NCBI RefSeq assembly: GCF_004153605.1
Contig: NZ_SDSI01000001.1
Coordinates: forward strand, 744,001 to 808,000
DNA length: 64,000 nt
Direction of reading: 5' to 3'
DNA from: Qipengyuania_B thermophila
GTDB taxonomy: Bacteria > Pseudomonadota > Alphaproteobacteria > Sphingomonadales > Sphingomonadaceae
The position numbers and the translations under genes are program-made. Positions 8,921 to 16,641 of this stretch are shown here, one piece after another (the first letter of the stretch is position 1; the number at the start of each line of letters is the position of its first letter). The notes under the pieces are model-generated. The model saw nothing but the letters and a program-made list of their open reading frames with translations, ran no database searches and had not been told where the DNA came from.

Positions 8921-9257
8921 GCAGTTCGCTTTCCTGCTCGTCGGGCGGTGCCGGTTTGCTGTCCTCCTCCAGCGCCGTGCGTCCGGTCAGCTCCTGGTAC
9001 CGTTCGGCGAGCGCCTCCGCCAGCGCCGTCGCCGCGAACGCCACGACGATCCCGGTGATGATCATGGCCTGCGGCACGGGGTCGCTCGTTCCGTCAGGCG
9101 TGCGGCGGGCAAGGGCGCCGAACAGCAGGAACAGCCCGCTGCCGATGATGTTGAAGGCAAGGATCTGGCGCAGCAGGTGGCGGCGCACCGCGAAGCCGTA
9201 CAGCCCCACGCCCACCAGCACGCTGCCGGCAAGTCCGTAGACGAGCGTTGCCGTCAT
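8913..9257 (-). CDS. mrpC: Mrp/Mnh antiporter subunit C (NuoK-like)
   Basis: A small membrane protein of 114 residues with three transmembrane helices and the NuoK-like core (LLRQILAFNIIGSGLFLLFGALARR, PVPQAMIITGIVVAFAATA). Length matches MnhC/MrpC. The start is the ATG at 9257, which overlaps the stop of the upstream mrpB fusion by four bases; an open frame extends further 5' but is unrelated to the family. The C-terminal 25 residues are charged and probably cytoplasmic. Confidence 0.93.
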   Translation of the reverse strand: MTATLVYGLAGSVLVGVGLYGFAVRRHLLRQILAFNIIGSGLFLLFGALARRTPDGTSDPVPQAMIITGIVVAFAATALAEALAERYQELTGRTALEEDSKPAPPDEQESELRG

Positions 9258-10171
9258 GCGGGTCGCCGCGGCCGGCCAAGGACCAGCATTGCCAGTGTGA
9301 CGGCGATCGACAGGGTGAGGGTGAATTCGATGGCCATGATCATGGTCTTGGCCTTCGCCGGAGCGAAGCTCATGAACGCCCCCCACAGCGTCCCGTGCAG
9401 CCCCGCCAGCAGGAACACCGCCGGCCCGAGCACGAGCAGCGCGCGCCACAGCGGCCGGCGCACCGGCGGCGGTTCTGCCACGCCGGCCATGATCGCGAGC
9501 AGCCACACCGCCGCCAGCACGGTGCCGGCCTGAAAGGCGCCTCCCGGCGCATAGGCGCCGATCCAGACGATGTAGATGCCGACCATCAGCCCGACCGGCG
9601 GCAGCAGGCGGCCGAACGTGTTGAGCACCGCGTCGCGCTTAACCCGCTGGGCGGCGCCGGGCCGGCCATCCCACAGATCGTCGGGCGCCAAAGCCCACAC
9701 ACCCACCAGCGCCACGACGAGGACCACGGACTCGACCAGCGTGTCCCAACCGCGGAAGTTGAGCAGCACGGCGGTGACCGGATTGCCGACCCCGCTGGCG
9801 GCGAGGTTCTCCTGCACCAGCGGGACGAGGCCGGGCTGCGGCACGCTGAGCGACAGCACCGCTGCTCCCAAGCCGAGGCTGACCGCCAGACACAGCAGCA
9901 GCGGGACAATCCGCAGTCGCGGCGGGTCGGGCGCGGCCTTCAGGCGCGCCGCCGCGCCAAGCAGCAGCACGCCCGTCAGGCCGGCGCCGATGGCGCCCTC
10001 GGCAAGCCCGACATCCACCGCGCCCAGCCGCACCCAGCCGATCGCCAGCAGCAGGCCGTAGACGATGTACAGCGCCACTGCTCCGAAGAGATCGCGCGCG
10101 GCCACCGAGCCGACCGCCACGGTGACGATCAGCAGGCACAGGAGGATGTCGAATGCCGCGGACGCGATCAT
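9254..10171 (-). CDS. mrpB: Fused MbhD/MbhE-MrpB antiporter subunit (DUF4040 + MnhB)
   Basis: The 305 residues contain three pieces that are often separate. First is a DUF4040/MbhD-like domain (about residues 1-78, with AVDVGLAEGAIGAGLTG). Then come a short MbhE-like membrane segment (LLNFRGWDTLVESVVLVVALVGV) and a C-terminal MnhB domain (about 185-300, with GAYAPGGAFQAGTVLAAVWLL). In canonical Mrp systems the first two pieces form the tail of MrpA. Here that tail is fused to MrpB, and no full MrpA exists in the operon. It starts at the base shared with the mrpG stop. Confidence 0.92.
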   Translation of the reverse strand: MIASAAFDILLCLLIVTVAVGSVAARDLFGAVALYIVYGLLLAIGWVRLGAVDVGLAEGAIGAGLTGVLLLGAAARLKAAPDPPRLRIVPLLLCLAVSLGLGAAVLSLSVPQPGLVPLVQENLAASGVGNPVTAVLLNFRGWDTLVESVVLVVALVGVWALAPDDLWDGRPGAAQRVKRDAVLNTFGRLLPPVGLMVGIYIVWIGAYAPGGAFQAGTVLAAVWLLAIMAGVAEPPPVRRPLWRALLVLGPAVFLLAGLHGTLWGAFMSFAPAKAKTMIMAIEFTLTLSIAVTLAMLVLGRPRRPA

Positions 10172-10455
10172 CAGGGTGCGCCGTCCTCCAGCGCCGAGCG
10201 CGCGAGCAACTGCGCCACCGTCGCCGCCGCCGCCAGCGTGAGCAGCCAGACCAGCACCAGCTTCAGCACCGTGGCCGCGTCCGGGGCCTGCAGCGCCGCA
10301 CCCAGCACGACCAGCCCGAGGCCGAGATTGTCCGCCTTGGTGAGCGCGTGCAGGCGCGAGTGGACGTCGGGAAAGCGGACAAAGCCCACCGTGCCGGCGA
10401 CGAAGAAGAACAGCCCGGCACCGATCAGCAGGACCGTGACTGCGTCGGCGATCAC
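10171..10455 (-). CDS. mrpG: Mrp/Mnh antiporter subunit G
   Basis: A 94-residue membrane protein with the MnhG/PhaG signature: three hydrophobic helices and the loop VGFVRFPDVHSRLHALTKADNLG between helices 1 and 2. It is a small accessory subunit required for assembly of Mrp-type antiporters. Start and stop are overlapped by its neighbours, as throughout the operon. Confidence 0.94.
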   Translation of the reverse strand: MIADAVTVLLIGAGLFFFVAGTVGFVRFPDVHSRLHALTKADNLGLGLVVLGAALQAPDAATVLKLVLVWLLTLAAAATVAQLLARSALEDGAP

Positions 10456-10745
10456 GGGTCTTCCCCCCCGGCGACTTCCGGATCGCCCGCCCCGTCGGCG
10501 CTGCGGCTCTTCACGTAGCCGACAGCCGCGAACGCCGCCAGCAGCGCGAGCAGCAGCGCAAGGTCAAGCACGCCGGAGCTGCCGTGGATGAGGTAGAGGA
10601 GCACCAGCAGGGCGACGCCGCTGGTGCCGATCAGCTGCGCGCCCATGATGCGGTCGGCGCGGGCCGGTCCGTGCAGGACGCGCCACGCACTCACCGCCAC
10701 ATTGGCGAGGATCACCAGCGCGGCGACGTAGAGCAGGTCGGTCAC
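10452..10745 (-). CDS. mrpF: Mrp/Mnh antiporter subunit F
   Basis: A 97-residue protein with three membrane helices. It carries the MnhF/PhaF motif VLHGPARADRIMGAQLIGTS, including the Asp-Arg pair conserved in MrpF, followed by an Ala/Leu-rich helix. The hydrophilic tail is acidic. MrpF is needed for ion transport in Mrp complexes and in some species contributes to efflux of cholate or Na+. Coupled by four-base overlaps on both sides. Confidence 0.93.
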   Translation of the reverse strand: MTDLLYVAALVILANVAVSAWRVLHGPARADRIMGAQLIGTSGVALLVLLYLIHGSSGVLDLALLLALLAAFAAVGYVKSRSADGAGDPEVAGGEDP

Positions 10746-11215
10746 GGCGCCACGAGTCCGCGGATGCGTTGCTCCTCCACGGCAACACTGGACACCACAT
10801 CGGCACCGACATCAAGGCAATGGAGCAGGAGGTCGCCCTCCCGCGTGCCCGCCGCAAGCGTTCCGGGCATCAGGCTCAGTTCGCCCCCGAGCGCCACCAG
10901 CGGCAACCCGGCGGGCAGCGCCGACCGGTAGCGCACCCATCCTGGCCGGATCGGCATCCGCGGCCGCAGCGCCCGGGCAGCAACGTCCAGCCCGCCGCTC
11001 AGCGAACCCCAGAGGAACCGCGGAAGGATCGCGGGCAGGCGATGCAGGCGTAGGCGGTCCCGGTCCGCCGGCAGCAGCCGGTGGCTCGTCCACGTGGCCG
11101 CCGCCGCCGCCGCCGCTCCGAAGGGCAGTCCGTCGAGCGCGCCGGCGGTGAGCACCAGCCACAGTGCGGCGAAGAGGGCGAACCGCTTGGCGAGGATGAG
11201 GGGAGAGGCCGGCAC
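10742..11215 (-). CDS. mrpE: Mrp/Mnh antiporter subunit E, first gene of the operon
   Basis: A MnhE-family protein of 157 residues. It has two N-terminal hydrophobic helices (RFALFAALWLVLTAG and the Ala-rich stretch after it). A cytoplasmic MnhE domain follows, with LPRFLWGSLSGGLDVAARAL, a LSLMPGTL motif and a C-terminal HCLDVG-type strand. The start is taken as GTG 11215, which begins just before the first helix; no Shine-Dalgarno is seen there. A strong EcfG-type promoter upstream would start transcription two or three bases before this codon, which suggests leaderless translation. It heads the order E-F-G-B-C-D-D-D. Confidence 0.88.
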   Translation of the reverse strand: MPASPLILAKRFALFAALWLVLTAGALDGLPFGAAAAAAATWTSHRLLPADRDRLRLHRLPAILPRFLWGSLSGGLDVAARALRPRMPIRPGWVRYRSALPAGLPLVALGGELSLMPGTLAAGTREGDLLLHCLDVGADVVSSVAVEEQRIRGLVAP

Positions 11216-11223
11216 CCCGGCAC

Positions 11224-11249
11224 AACGGTGCGGTGCGGGGCCGGGTTCC
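11224..11249 (-). promoter_or_regulatory. EcfG-type promoter of the Mrp operon
   Basis: On the minus strand GGAAC (11249-11245), 17 bases, then CGTT (11227-11224): both elements and the spacing match the EcfG consensus exactly. Predicted transcription start is about 11217, right before GTG 11215. The sequence is read directly; control by EcfG is inferred from the consensus known in alphaproteobacteria. Confidence 0.55.
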
Positions 11250-11328
11250 GTCGCTCTCGTCCGGCGTGGTGACCGGCAGGGTGTTCGTCGGCGGCTGGAA
11301 AAGCTCCGTCCATCCCTGTGAAGCCGGT

Positions 11329-11347
11329 TGCGAATGGCTCTCAATAG
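11329..11347 (+). promoter_or_regulatory. Fur-box-like operator before the iron importer
   Basis: The 19-mer TGCGAATGGCTCTCAATAG lies about 30 bases before the start of the iron-binding lipoprotein gene. It resembles a degenerate Fur box (inverted GAATG/TTCTC-type halves). Iron-repressed control would suit the downstream operon. The similarity is partial. An AAGGAG ribosome site follows at about 11364. Confidence 0.4.
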
Positions 11348-11377
11348 CGGTAGGGCGAGCGGCAAGGAGTCCTGCCC

Positions 11378-12412
11378 ATGCGTCTGTTGCTCGCGTCCGT
11401 TCTTGCCCTGTTCGCCGCTGCGTGCAGCGGTCCTGAAACCACCGGAGCGCCGGCGGATGGCGCGGGTGAGGTGAACCTGTACACCGCCCGTCATTACGAC
11501 AGCGATCAGGCGCTGTATGACCGCTTCACCCAGCTCACCGGGATCCGCGTCAACGTGCTCGACGGCAACGCCGATCAGCTGATCGCCCGGCTGCAAAGCG
11601 AGGGGGCGCGCAGCCCCGCCGACGTCTTCATCACCGCCGATGCCGGCACCTTGTGGCGGGCGCAGCAGGCGGGGCTGTTCCAGCCGGCGACGTCGGCCCA
11701 GCTCGACCGATTGCCGGCGAACCTGCGCGAGCCGGCCGGCAACTGGTATCCGTTCGCCCGCCGGGCCCGCATCGTGGCGTACAATCCCGACCGGGTCCGC
11801 GCCGACGAGGTCGACACCTACGAGGAGCTTGCCGGTCCGCGCTTCCGCGGCCGACTGTGCGTGCGTTCCTCCGACAACATCTACAACCTGTCGCTGATGG
11901 GCGCCCTGATCGAAGCCTGGGGCGAGCCGCGCGCGCTGGACTGGGCGCGTGGGATCGTCGCCAACATGGCGCGTCCGCCCGAGGGAGGGGACCGCGACCA
12001 GATCCGCGCGGTCGCAGCCGGGGTGTGCGATGTCGCCATCACCAACAGCTACTACTTCATCCGCATGGAGAACGGCGAGGACGCCAACGATCGCGCGATC
12101 GCCTCACGGCTGCGCCTCGCCTTCCCGAGCCTCAACGGACAGGGCACGCACGTCAACATTTCCGGCGGTGGCGTCCTCGCCAACGCCCCCAACAAGGCGA
12201 ACGCCGTCCGGCTGCTGGAGTTCTTCGCCTCGCCCGAGGCGCAGCAGCACATCGCCCGCCACAACAACGAGTTTCCGGCCAGTCCGGACGTGAGCGCGCC
12301 GGCTCCGGTCGACAGGTACGCGTCCTTCACCGCCAATCCGATGCCGGTGGCCGCCTTTGCCGCGCGCCAGCCCCGGGCGCAGGCGCTGATGAGCGAGGCG
12401 GGTTGGCGCTGA
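11378..12412 (+). CDS. fbpA: Ferric-iron ABC transporter substrate-binding lipoprotein
   Basis: A periplasmic Fe(III)-binding protein of the FbpA/FutA/AfuA class, 344 residues. It starts with a lipoprotein signal whose lipobox ends AAAC at Cys16, so it is probably membrane-tethered. The mature protein begins with EVNLYTARHYDSDQALYDRF, the family opening with a ligand Tyr/His pair. Near residue 225 is the paired-tyrosine iron motif NSYYFIRM. It is followed directly by permease and ATPase genes, which completes an importer. A ribosome site AAGGAG lies eight to ten bases upstream. Confidence 0.93.
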   Translation: MRLLLASVLALFAAACSGPETTGAPADGAGEVNLYTARHYDSDQALYDRFTQLTGIRVNVLDGNADQLIARLQSEGARSPADVFITADAGTLWRAQQAGLFQPATSAQLDRLPANLREPAGNWYPFARRARIVAYNPDRVRADEVDTYEELAGPRFRGRLCVRSSDNIYNLSLMGALIEAWGEPRALDWARGIVANMARPPEGGDRDQIRAVAAGVCDVAITNSYYFIRMENGEDANDRAIASRLRLAFPSLNGQGTHVNISGGGVLANAPNKANAVRLLEFFASPEAQQHIARHNNEFPASPDVSAPAPVDRYASFTANPMPVAAFAARQPRAQALMSEAGWR

Positions 12413-14019
12413 CCCTTCCTGCCCGCCCGGCGGGTTTTTCCCGCGCGGGCCGGCGGCCTTCCGCCCTCGTGGTCGCGGCCGCCCTTGCCGGAGGTGCGGT
12501 TCTCGTGCCGCTGGCCGGGGTGGTCGTCACGGCCGTGTCCGGTCCGGGCGCCGACATTCCCGCCCGTGATCTGGCGCGCTATGCCGGCACCTCCGCGGCC
12601 CTGGCCTTGCTGGTGGCCTTGGGGACGGGCATCGTCGGCACCGCCTCTGCCTGGCTGCTGGCGTTTTACCGCTTTCCCGGCAGGCGCGTGTTCACCTGGG
12701 CGCTTGCGCTGCCCTTCGCCATGCCCGCCTTCGCCATGGCCTATGCGTACACGGATCTGTTCGACCCTGCCGGAGCGGTGCGCATGGCCGTGCGCGAGAG
12801 CGCAGGCATCGACCTTGCCGTGCCGATGCGCAGCCTTGGCGGCGCCGCCTTCGTGCTGACCTGCGCCTTCTATCCCTACGTGTATCTCGCCATGCGCGCC
12901 GCCTTCGCCAGCCAGTCGGCCGCCGCCTTCGAGGCGGCGCGGATGCTGGGATGCACGCCGCTTGCCGCGTTTCGCCGGGCTGTGCTGCCGCTCGCGCGGC
13001 CGGCGCTCGCGGCGGGACTTGCGCTGGCGATCATGGAGACGCTGGCAGACTATGGCGCGGTGCAGTTCATGGCGGTGCAGACCCTCACCACCGGGGTGGT
13101 GCGGTCGTGGGCGGTGTTCGGCTCGGTGGCTGGAGCCGCCCAGCTCGCGCTGCTTCTGGTGGCGGCGGCGGCGGTCCTGCTGCTTGCTGAACGGCATTGG
13201 CGGCGCGGCGCGGCTTTCGACGGCGCGAAGGTTGCCGCGCGGCCGCTCCTGCCTCGGCAGCTGAAGGGCGCGAAAGCCGTCGCTGCCGCTCTGGCGTGCG
13301 GATTGCTGCTGACGGCCGCCCTGGTGCTGCCTGTTGCCTGGCTGTTCAGCCGTGCCCTGGCGCAGCGCCCGGATGTTCAACGGCTGGTGGATGCCGCCTG
13401 GAACAGCGTGCTGGTCGCGGGTGCCGGGGCCGCGGTGACGACGGTGCTGGCGCTGGCGCTTGCGTTGGGAGCAGCGCGCGCGCCGGGCGCGATGCGGATG
13501 GCCGGGCTCGGTTATGCGACGCCGGGAGCGGCGCTGGCGATCGGTTTGCTGCTGCCGGCGGGCGTGGTGTGGACGCTTGCTCCTGCGGCCGGGAGCTTCT
13601 GGATCGGCATTGTCCTCCTGCTGTACGCCTATGCCGCGCGGCTCATGGCGGCGGCGGCCGAGCCGATCGGCGCCGCGCTGAGCCGGGTGACTCCGGGCGT
13701 TGCCGAAGCCGCGCGCAGCCTCGGGCGGACGGAGGTGGGCGCAGCCCTGACGGTTCAGGTGCCGCTTGCCAGGGCTGGTCTGGTCACGGCGCTGCTGCTG
13801 GTGTTCGTCGACGTCCTCAAGGAACTGCCCGCGACACTGATCCTCAGGCCGTTCGGGTTCGACACGCTGGCGGTCATGGCCAGCAACTACGCGCTCGACG
13901 AAAGGCTGGGGCAGGCCGGCTGGCCCTCGCTGCTGATCGTGCTGGCGGCGCTGGGGCCGACCGTCTGGCTCAGCCGTCAGGTGACGGCGTCCGGAGACGC
14001 GGCGGAGCGGCGGCCATGA
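12403..14019 (+). CDS. fbpB: Ferric-iron ABC transporter permease
   Basis: An inner-membrane permease of 538 residues with two fused transmembrane-domain halves, as in FbpB. The two EAA loops that contact the ATPase are visible: EAARMLGCTPLAAFRRAVLP and EAARSLGRTEVGAALTVQVP. The start is assigned to TTG 12403, ten bases inside the end of fbpA, with a GAGG site eight bases upstream. No ATG is available before the first helix, and the frame further upstream is only an antisense-like shadow of fbpA. The stop overlaps the ATPase start by four bases. Confidence 0.9.
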   Translation: MALTLPARPAGFSRAGRRPSALVVAAALAGGAVLVPLAGVVVTAVSGPGADIPARDLARYAGTSAALALLVALGTGIVGTASAWLLAFYRFPGRRVFTWALALPFAMPAFAMAYAYTDLFDPAGAVRMAVRESAGIDLAVPMRSLGGAAFVLTCAFYPYVYLAMRAAFASQSAAAFEAARMLGCTPLAAFRRAVLPLARPALAAGLALAIMETLADYGAVQFMAVQTLTTGVVRSWAVFGSVAGAAQLALLLVAAAAVLLLAERHWRRGAAFDGAKVAARPLLPRQLKGAKAVAAALACGLLLTAALVLPVAWLFSRALAQRPDVQRLVDAAWNSVLVAGAGAAVTTVLALALALGAARAPGAMRMAGLGYATPGAALAIGLLLPAGVVWTLAPAAGSFWIGIVLLLYAYAARLMAAAAEPIGAALSRVTPGVAEAARSLGRTEVGAALTVQVPLARAGLVTALLLVFVDVLKELPATLILRPFGFDTLAVMASNYALDERLGQAGWPSLLIVLAALGPTVWLSRQVTASGDAAERRP

Positions 14020-15044
14020 GAGCCATGCGGACTCCGGCTCTCGAGGTCAGCGCCGTGTCGAAGCGCTATGGGGGCCGCGCCGTCGTCGACCGGGTGAGCT
14101 TCACTCTGGCGCCCGGCCAGGTCACCTGCCTGCTCGGCCCGTCCGGCTGCGGCAAAAGCACGCTGCTGCGCGTCATGGCCGGACTGGAGCGGGCCGATGA
14201 CGGGGAGGTGCGGGCGGGTGCGGCGCTGGTCGACGGAGCCGGCGCCTTCGCCGCCCCGGAGCGCCGCCGCGTTGGCCTCGTCTTTCAGGATCTCGCGCTG
14301 TTCCCCCACCTCACGGCGCTGGACAACGTGGCGTTCGGCCTCGCGCATCTGCCGGCGGCCGCACGCCGCGAGCGCGCCATGCGCCTGCTGGACGAGTTGC
14401 GCGTGTCGCACCGGGCCAGCGCCTGGCCGCACCAGCTTTCAGGCGGCGAGCAGCAGCGGGTCGCCATCGCCAGGGCGCTTGCCCCGGAGCCGGCTGTCCT
14501 GCTCCTCGACGAGCCTTTTTCGGGCCTCGACGGCGGATTGCGCGCGGAGGTGCGCGAAAGCGTGCTGGCGGCGCTGCGGGGCACGGATGCCGGCGTTCTG
14601 GTGGTCAGCCACGATCCCGAGGAGGCGATGCTGCTCGCCGACCGCCTGCTGCTGATGACCGGCGGCCGGATCGTGCAGGACGGCAGCCCGGAGGACTGCT
14701 ACTTTCACCCCGCCACTCACGAGGCGGCGAGGCTGCTCGGCCGCGCCACCGTGCTTGCCGGCACGGCGTCCGGCGGCATGGTCCGGTGTGCGGCCGGCTG
14801 CGTTCCCGCTCCGCCGGGGATGGGGCCGGCTGTGTCCGTGCTGTTGCGGCCCGAATCGCTCGTGCCGTCAGCCGACGGGATCGAGGCCGAGATCGAGGAT
14901 GTGCGGTTCGGCGGCGCCTGGCATGAATTGACGCTGCGGCTGGGCGGCGAGCGCGTGCCGATGCGGTGCGGCGCACTCCCGCCCGACCATGGCTCCACCA
15001 TCCGCGTGACCCTGCTGCCCGAACGGGTGACGCTGCTGGGGTGA
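14016..15044 (+). CDS. fbpC: Ferric-iron ABC transporter ATP-binding protein
   Basis: An ATPase subunit of 342 residues energising Fe(III) uptake. Walker A is GPSGCGKST, the signature is LSGGEQQRVAIARAL, Walker B is LLLDEPFSGLD, and the switch histidine is in VVSHDPEEAM. A C-terminal TOBE-like beta domain of about 100 residues follows, as usual in FbpC/PotA-type ATPases. It starts at ATG 14016 within the permease stop. The 3' end runs into the region of the antisense RHS remnant. Confidence 0.94.
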   Translation: MRAMRTPALEVSAVSKRYGGRAVVDRVSFTLAPGQVTCLLGPSGCGKSTLLRVMAGLERADDGEVRAGAALVDGAGAFAAPERRRVGLVFQDLALFPHLTALDNVAFGLAHLPAAARRERAMRLLDELRVSHRASAWPHQLSGGEQQRVAIARALAPEPAVLLLDEPFSGLDGGLRAEVRESVLAALRGTDAGVLVVSHDPEEAMLLADRLLLMTGGRIVQDGSPEDCYFHPATHEAARLLGRATVLAGTASGGMVRCAAGCVPAPPGMGPAVSVLLRPESLVPSADGIEAEIEDVRFGGAWHELTLRLGGERVPMRCGALPPDHGSTIRVTLLPERVTLLG

Positions 15045-15096
15045 GGGGGGCGGTCAGCGCCTTGGCGTCCGCATCACTCGCCGCACCGATAAAGCC

Positions 15097-15396
15097 CTGA
15101 TCATCGGTGGCGGCGGCGTGCACGCAACGGCGCAGGAGCGTGCCCGCGGCATCGTACTTCGCCACCAGTCCGGCGCTATCGCAGAGGAACCTGGTCGTGC
15201 CGGCCGCGCTAACGCTGGTCTGCGCCAAGCGGCCGGGCGGATCGCAGGCGAGGTGCGCGGTCTATCCGCCGCTCGCCGATACGAAGCGGTTCTGCGCATC
15301 ATACACGAAGCACGCCGAACTGCCGGAGGTGAGCTTGCCGTCGGCGTCATAGGCGAAGGCAGCAGGGCCGGCGGCCGTGTGCTGCTCAAGCGCGTG
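15097..15396 (-). pseudogene. Remnant of an RHS/YD-repeat protein
   Basis: The minus strand encodes an uninterrupted reading of an RHS C-terminal core, except for one in-frame TAG at 15262-15264. Before the stop it reads AAFAYDADGKLTSG and CFVYDAQNRFVSASGG. After it comes TTRFLCDSAGLVAKYDAAG followed by TLLRRCVHAAATDDQ. These match the FxYDxxGNLTSDG, VYDAENRLVSAS and TRFLYDGDxLVAEYDxxG motifs of RHS proteins. Several conserved Tyr codons have become Cys or His, which points to long decay. No start, no upstream repeats and no downstream toxin tip remain. It lies between fbpC and a tRNA pair, a common landing place for mobile DNA. Confidence 0.75.
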
Positions 15397-15547
15397 GGCG
15401 GTGTGGCTCCGGCGCAAGGAGCTCGTGCTCAAACGGGGTGCCGAGCCCGTGCCTTGAAGCCAGATCCCGTTCCTTTTCCTCCACATGCGATCGCAGTCCC
15501 CAGAGTCCTGGCGCGTCGCGGCGGTTCGTTCCGTGCAGAAAGGAAGG

Positions 15548-15623
15548 TGGTGCCGCTTAGGTGATTCGAACACCTGACCCCATCATTACGAATGATGTGC
15601 TCTACCGACTGAGCTAAAGCGGC
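15548..15623 (-). tRNA. tRNA-Thr (CGT anticodon)
   Basis: A 76-base cloverleaf with the CCA end encoded. The acceptor stem GCCGCTT pairs with AAGCGGC, the D arm contains TAGCTCAGTCGGTAGAGCA, the anticodon loop is TTCGTAA, and the T arm has GTTCGAATC. Anticodon CGU reads the Thr codon ACG. It is 50 bases downstream of tRNA-Cys and probably processed from the same transcript. Confidence 0.95.
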
Positions 15624-15673
15624 ACGTGTGCGCGTCCATATCGCCGCCGGGCAGGGTCCGCAACGGCAAAGGA

Positions 15674-15747
15674 TGGAGGCCCGAGCCGGAATCGAACCGG
15701 CGTGCAAGGATTTGCAGTCCTCTGCGTAACCACTCCGCCATCGGGCC
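15674..15747 (-). tRNA. tRNA-Cys (GCA anticodon)
   Basis: A 74-base tRNA with encoded CCA. The acceptor is GGCCCGA/TCGGGCC with discriminator U, typical of tRNA-Cys. The anticodon loop is CTGCAAA and the T loop contains GTTCGATTC. A well-formed promoter lies 17 bases upstream. Confidence 0.96.
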
Positions 15748-15763
15748 GCGCGTGGGAAGACAG

Positions 15764-15792
15764 CGCCTAGCCGCTCGGCGCGCGAAGCGCAA
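15764..15792 (-). promoter_or_regulatory. Housekeeping promoter of the tRNA-Cys/tRNA-Thr unit
   Basis: On the minus strand TTGCGC (15792-15787), 17 bases, TAGGCG (15769-15764). Transcription would begin near 15757, ten bases before the mature tRNA-Cys 5' end. This is the cleanest example in the window of a TTGC-N17-TAGGC pattern. Confidence 0.6.
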
Positions 15793-15828
15793 TTGCCTCG
15801 TGGACGGCGCGGGTGCTGGAAGGCGGTG

Positions 15829-16641
15829 CTAGTCGTCGCTGAAAACGGGTGGGCGGCCGCTCATCGCCGCGACCACGGCCTCCACCTGGTTCGGACGGCG
15901 GATCACCCGCTCCTGCGCCTCGCTCTCGGCCAGCAGGATCGCGTCGGTCGGCTGGTCGAGCATGGCGGTGAACAGCCGCTTGGCCTCGCGCACCGCTTCG
16001 GGGTTGCGGCTGGCGATGGTGGCGGCGATCGCCATCGCGCGCGCCAGCGGGTCGGGATCGGTGAAGGTGACGAGACCGGCGGTCAGGGCTTCCTGACCCG
16101 ACAGTTCGCGGTTGGTGTAGACCAGTTCGCGCAGCAGGTCCGGGCGGACCAGCCCGCGCCACAAGGCAAAGCCGCCCATGTCGGGCACCAGTCCCCACTT
16201 CATCTCCATGATCGACAGCCGCGCGTCGGGCGCGCACACGCGCAGATCGGCGCCGCTGGCAATCTGCAGCCCGCCGCCGAAGCACACACCGTGGACCGCG
16301 GCGATGACCGGCACCGGGCACCGCGCCCAGACCATCGCCACTTCCTGGAAGCGGTTGGTGTTGCCATGCGTCCGCTCCGCCAGCGGCGGTTCGTCGGGGT
16401 CCGGGGCGCGGGAAAAGCTCGCCGTGTCGAGACCGGCGCAGAACGCCCGTCCCGCGCCCGACAGCACCACCACCCGCACGCCGCGGGTCTGCGCCACGGT
16501 CCGGCCTGCGGCGATCAGCGCGTCGAACATCTCGGGATCGAGCGCGTTCATCTTCTCGGGGCGGTTCAGGCGGACATGGGCGATGTGCGCCGTCAGCGTG
16601 GCCCGTACCCGGTCGCCGGCAAACTCGCCGAGAATGGTCAT
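15829..16641 (-). CDS. Enoyl-CoA hydratase/isomerase family protein (crotonase)
   Basis: A crotonase-fold enzyme of 270 residues. It has the N-terminal strand HVRLNRPEKMNALDPEMFDAL, the oxyanion-hole loop GAGRAFCAGLD, and the second oxyanion motif AAVHGVCFGGGLQIASGADLRV. The acidic residue expected at the catalytic position of true hydratases lies in SIMEMKWGLVPDMGG. Substrate is not evident; isomerase or hydratase roles in acyl-CoA degradation are both possible. The start ATG overlaps the stop of the aminotransferase by four bases, so the two are co-translated. Confidence 0.9.
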   Translation of the reverse strand: MTILGEFAGDRVRATLTAHIAHVRLNRPEKMNALDPEMFDALIAAGRTVAQTRGVRVVVLSGAGRAFCAGLDTASFSRAPDPDEPPLAERTHGNTNRFQEVAMVWARCPVPVIAAVHGVCFGGGLQIASGADLRVCAPDARLSIMEMKWGLVPDMGGFALWRGLVRPDLLRELVYTNRELSGQEALTAGLVTFTDPDPLARAMAIAATIASRNPEAVREAKRLFTAMLDQPTDAILLAESEAQERVIRRPNQVEAVVAAMSGRPPVFSDD

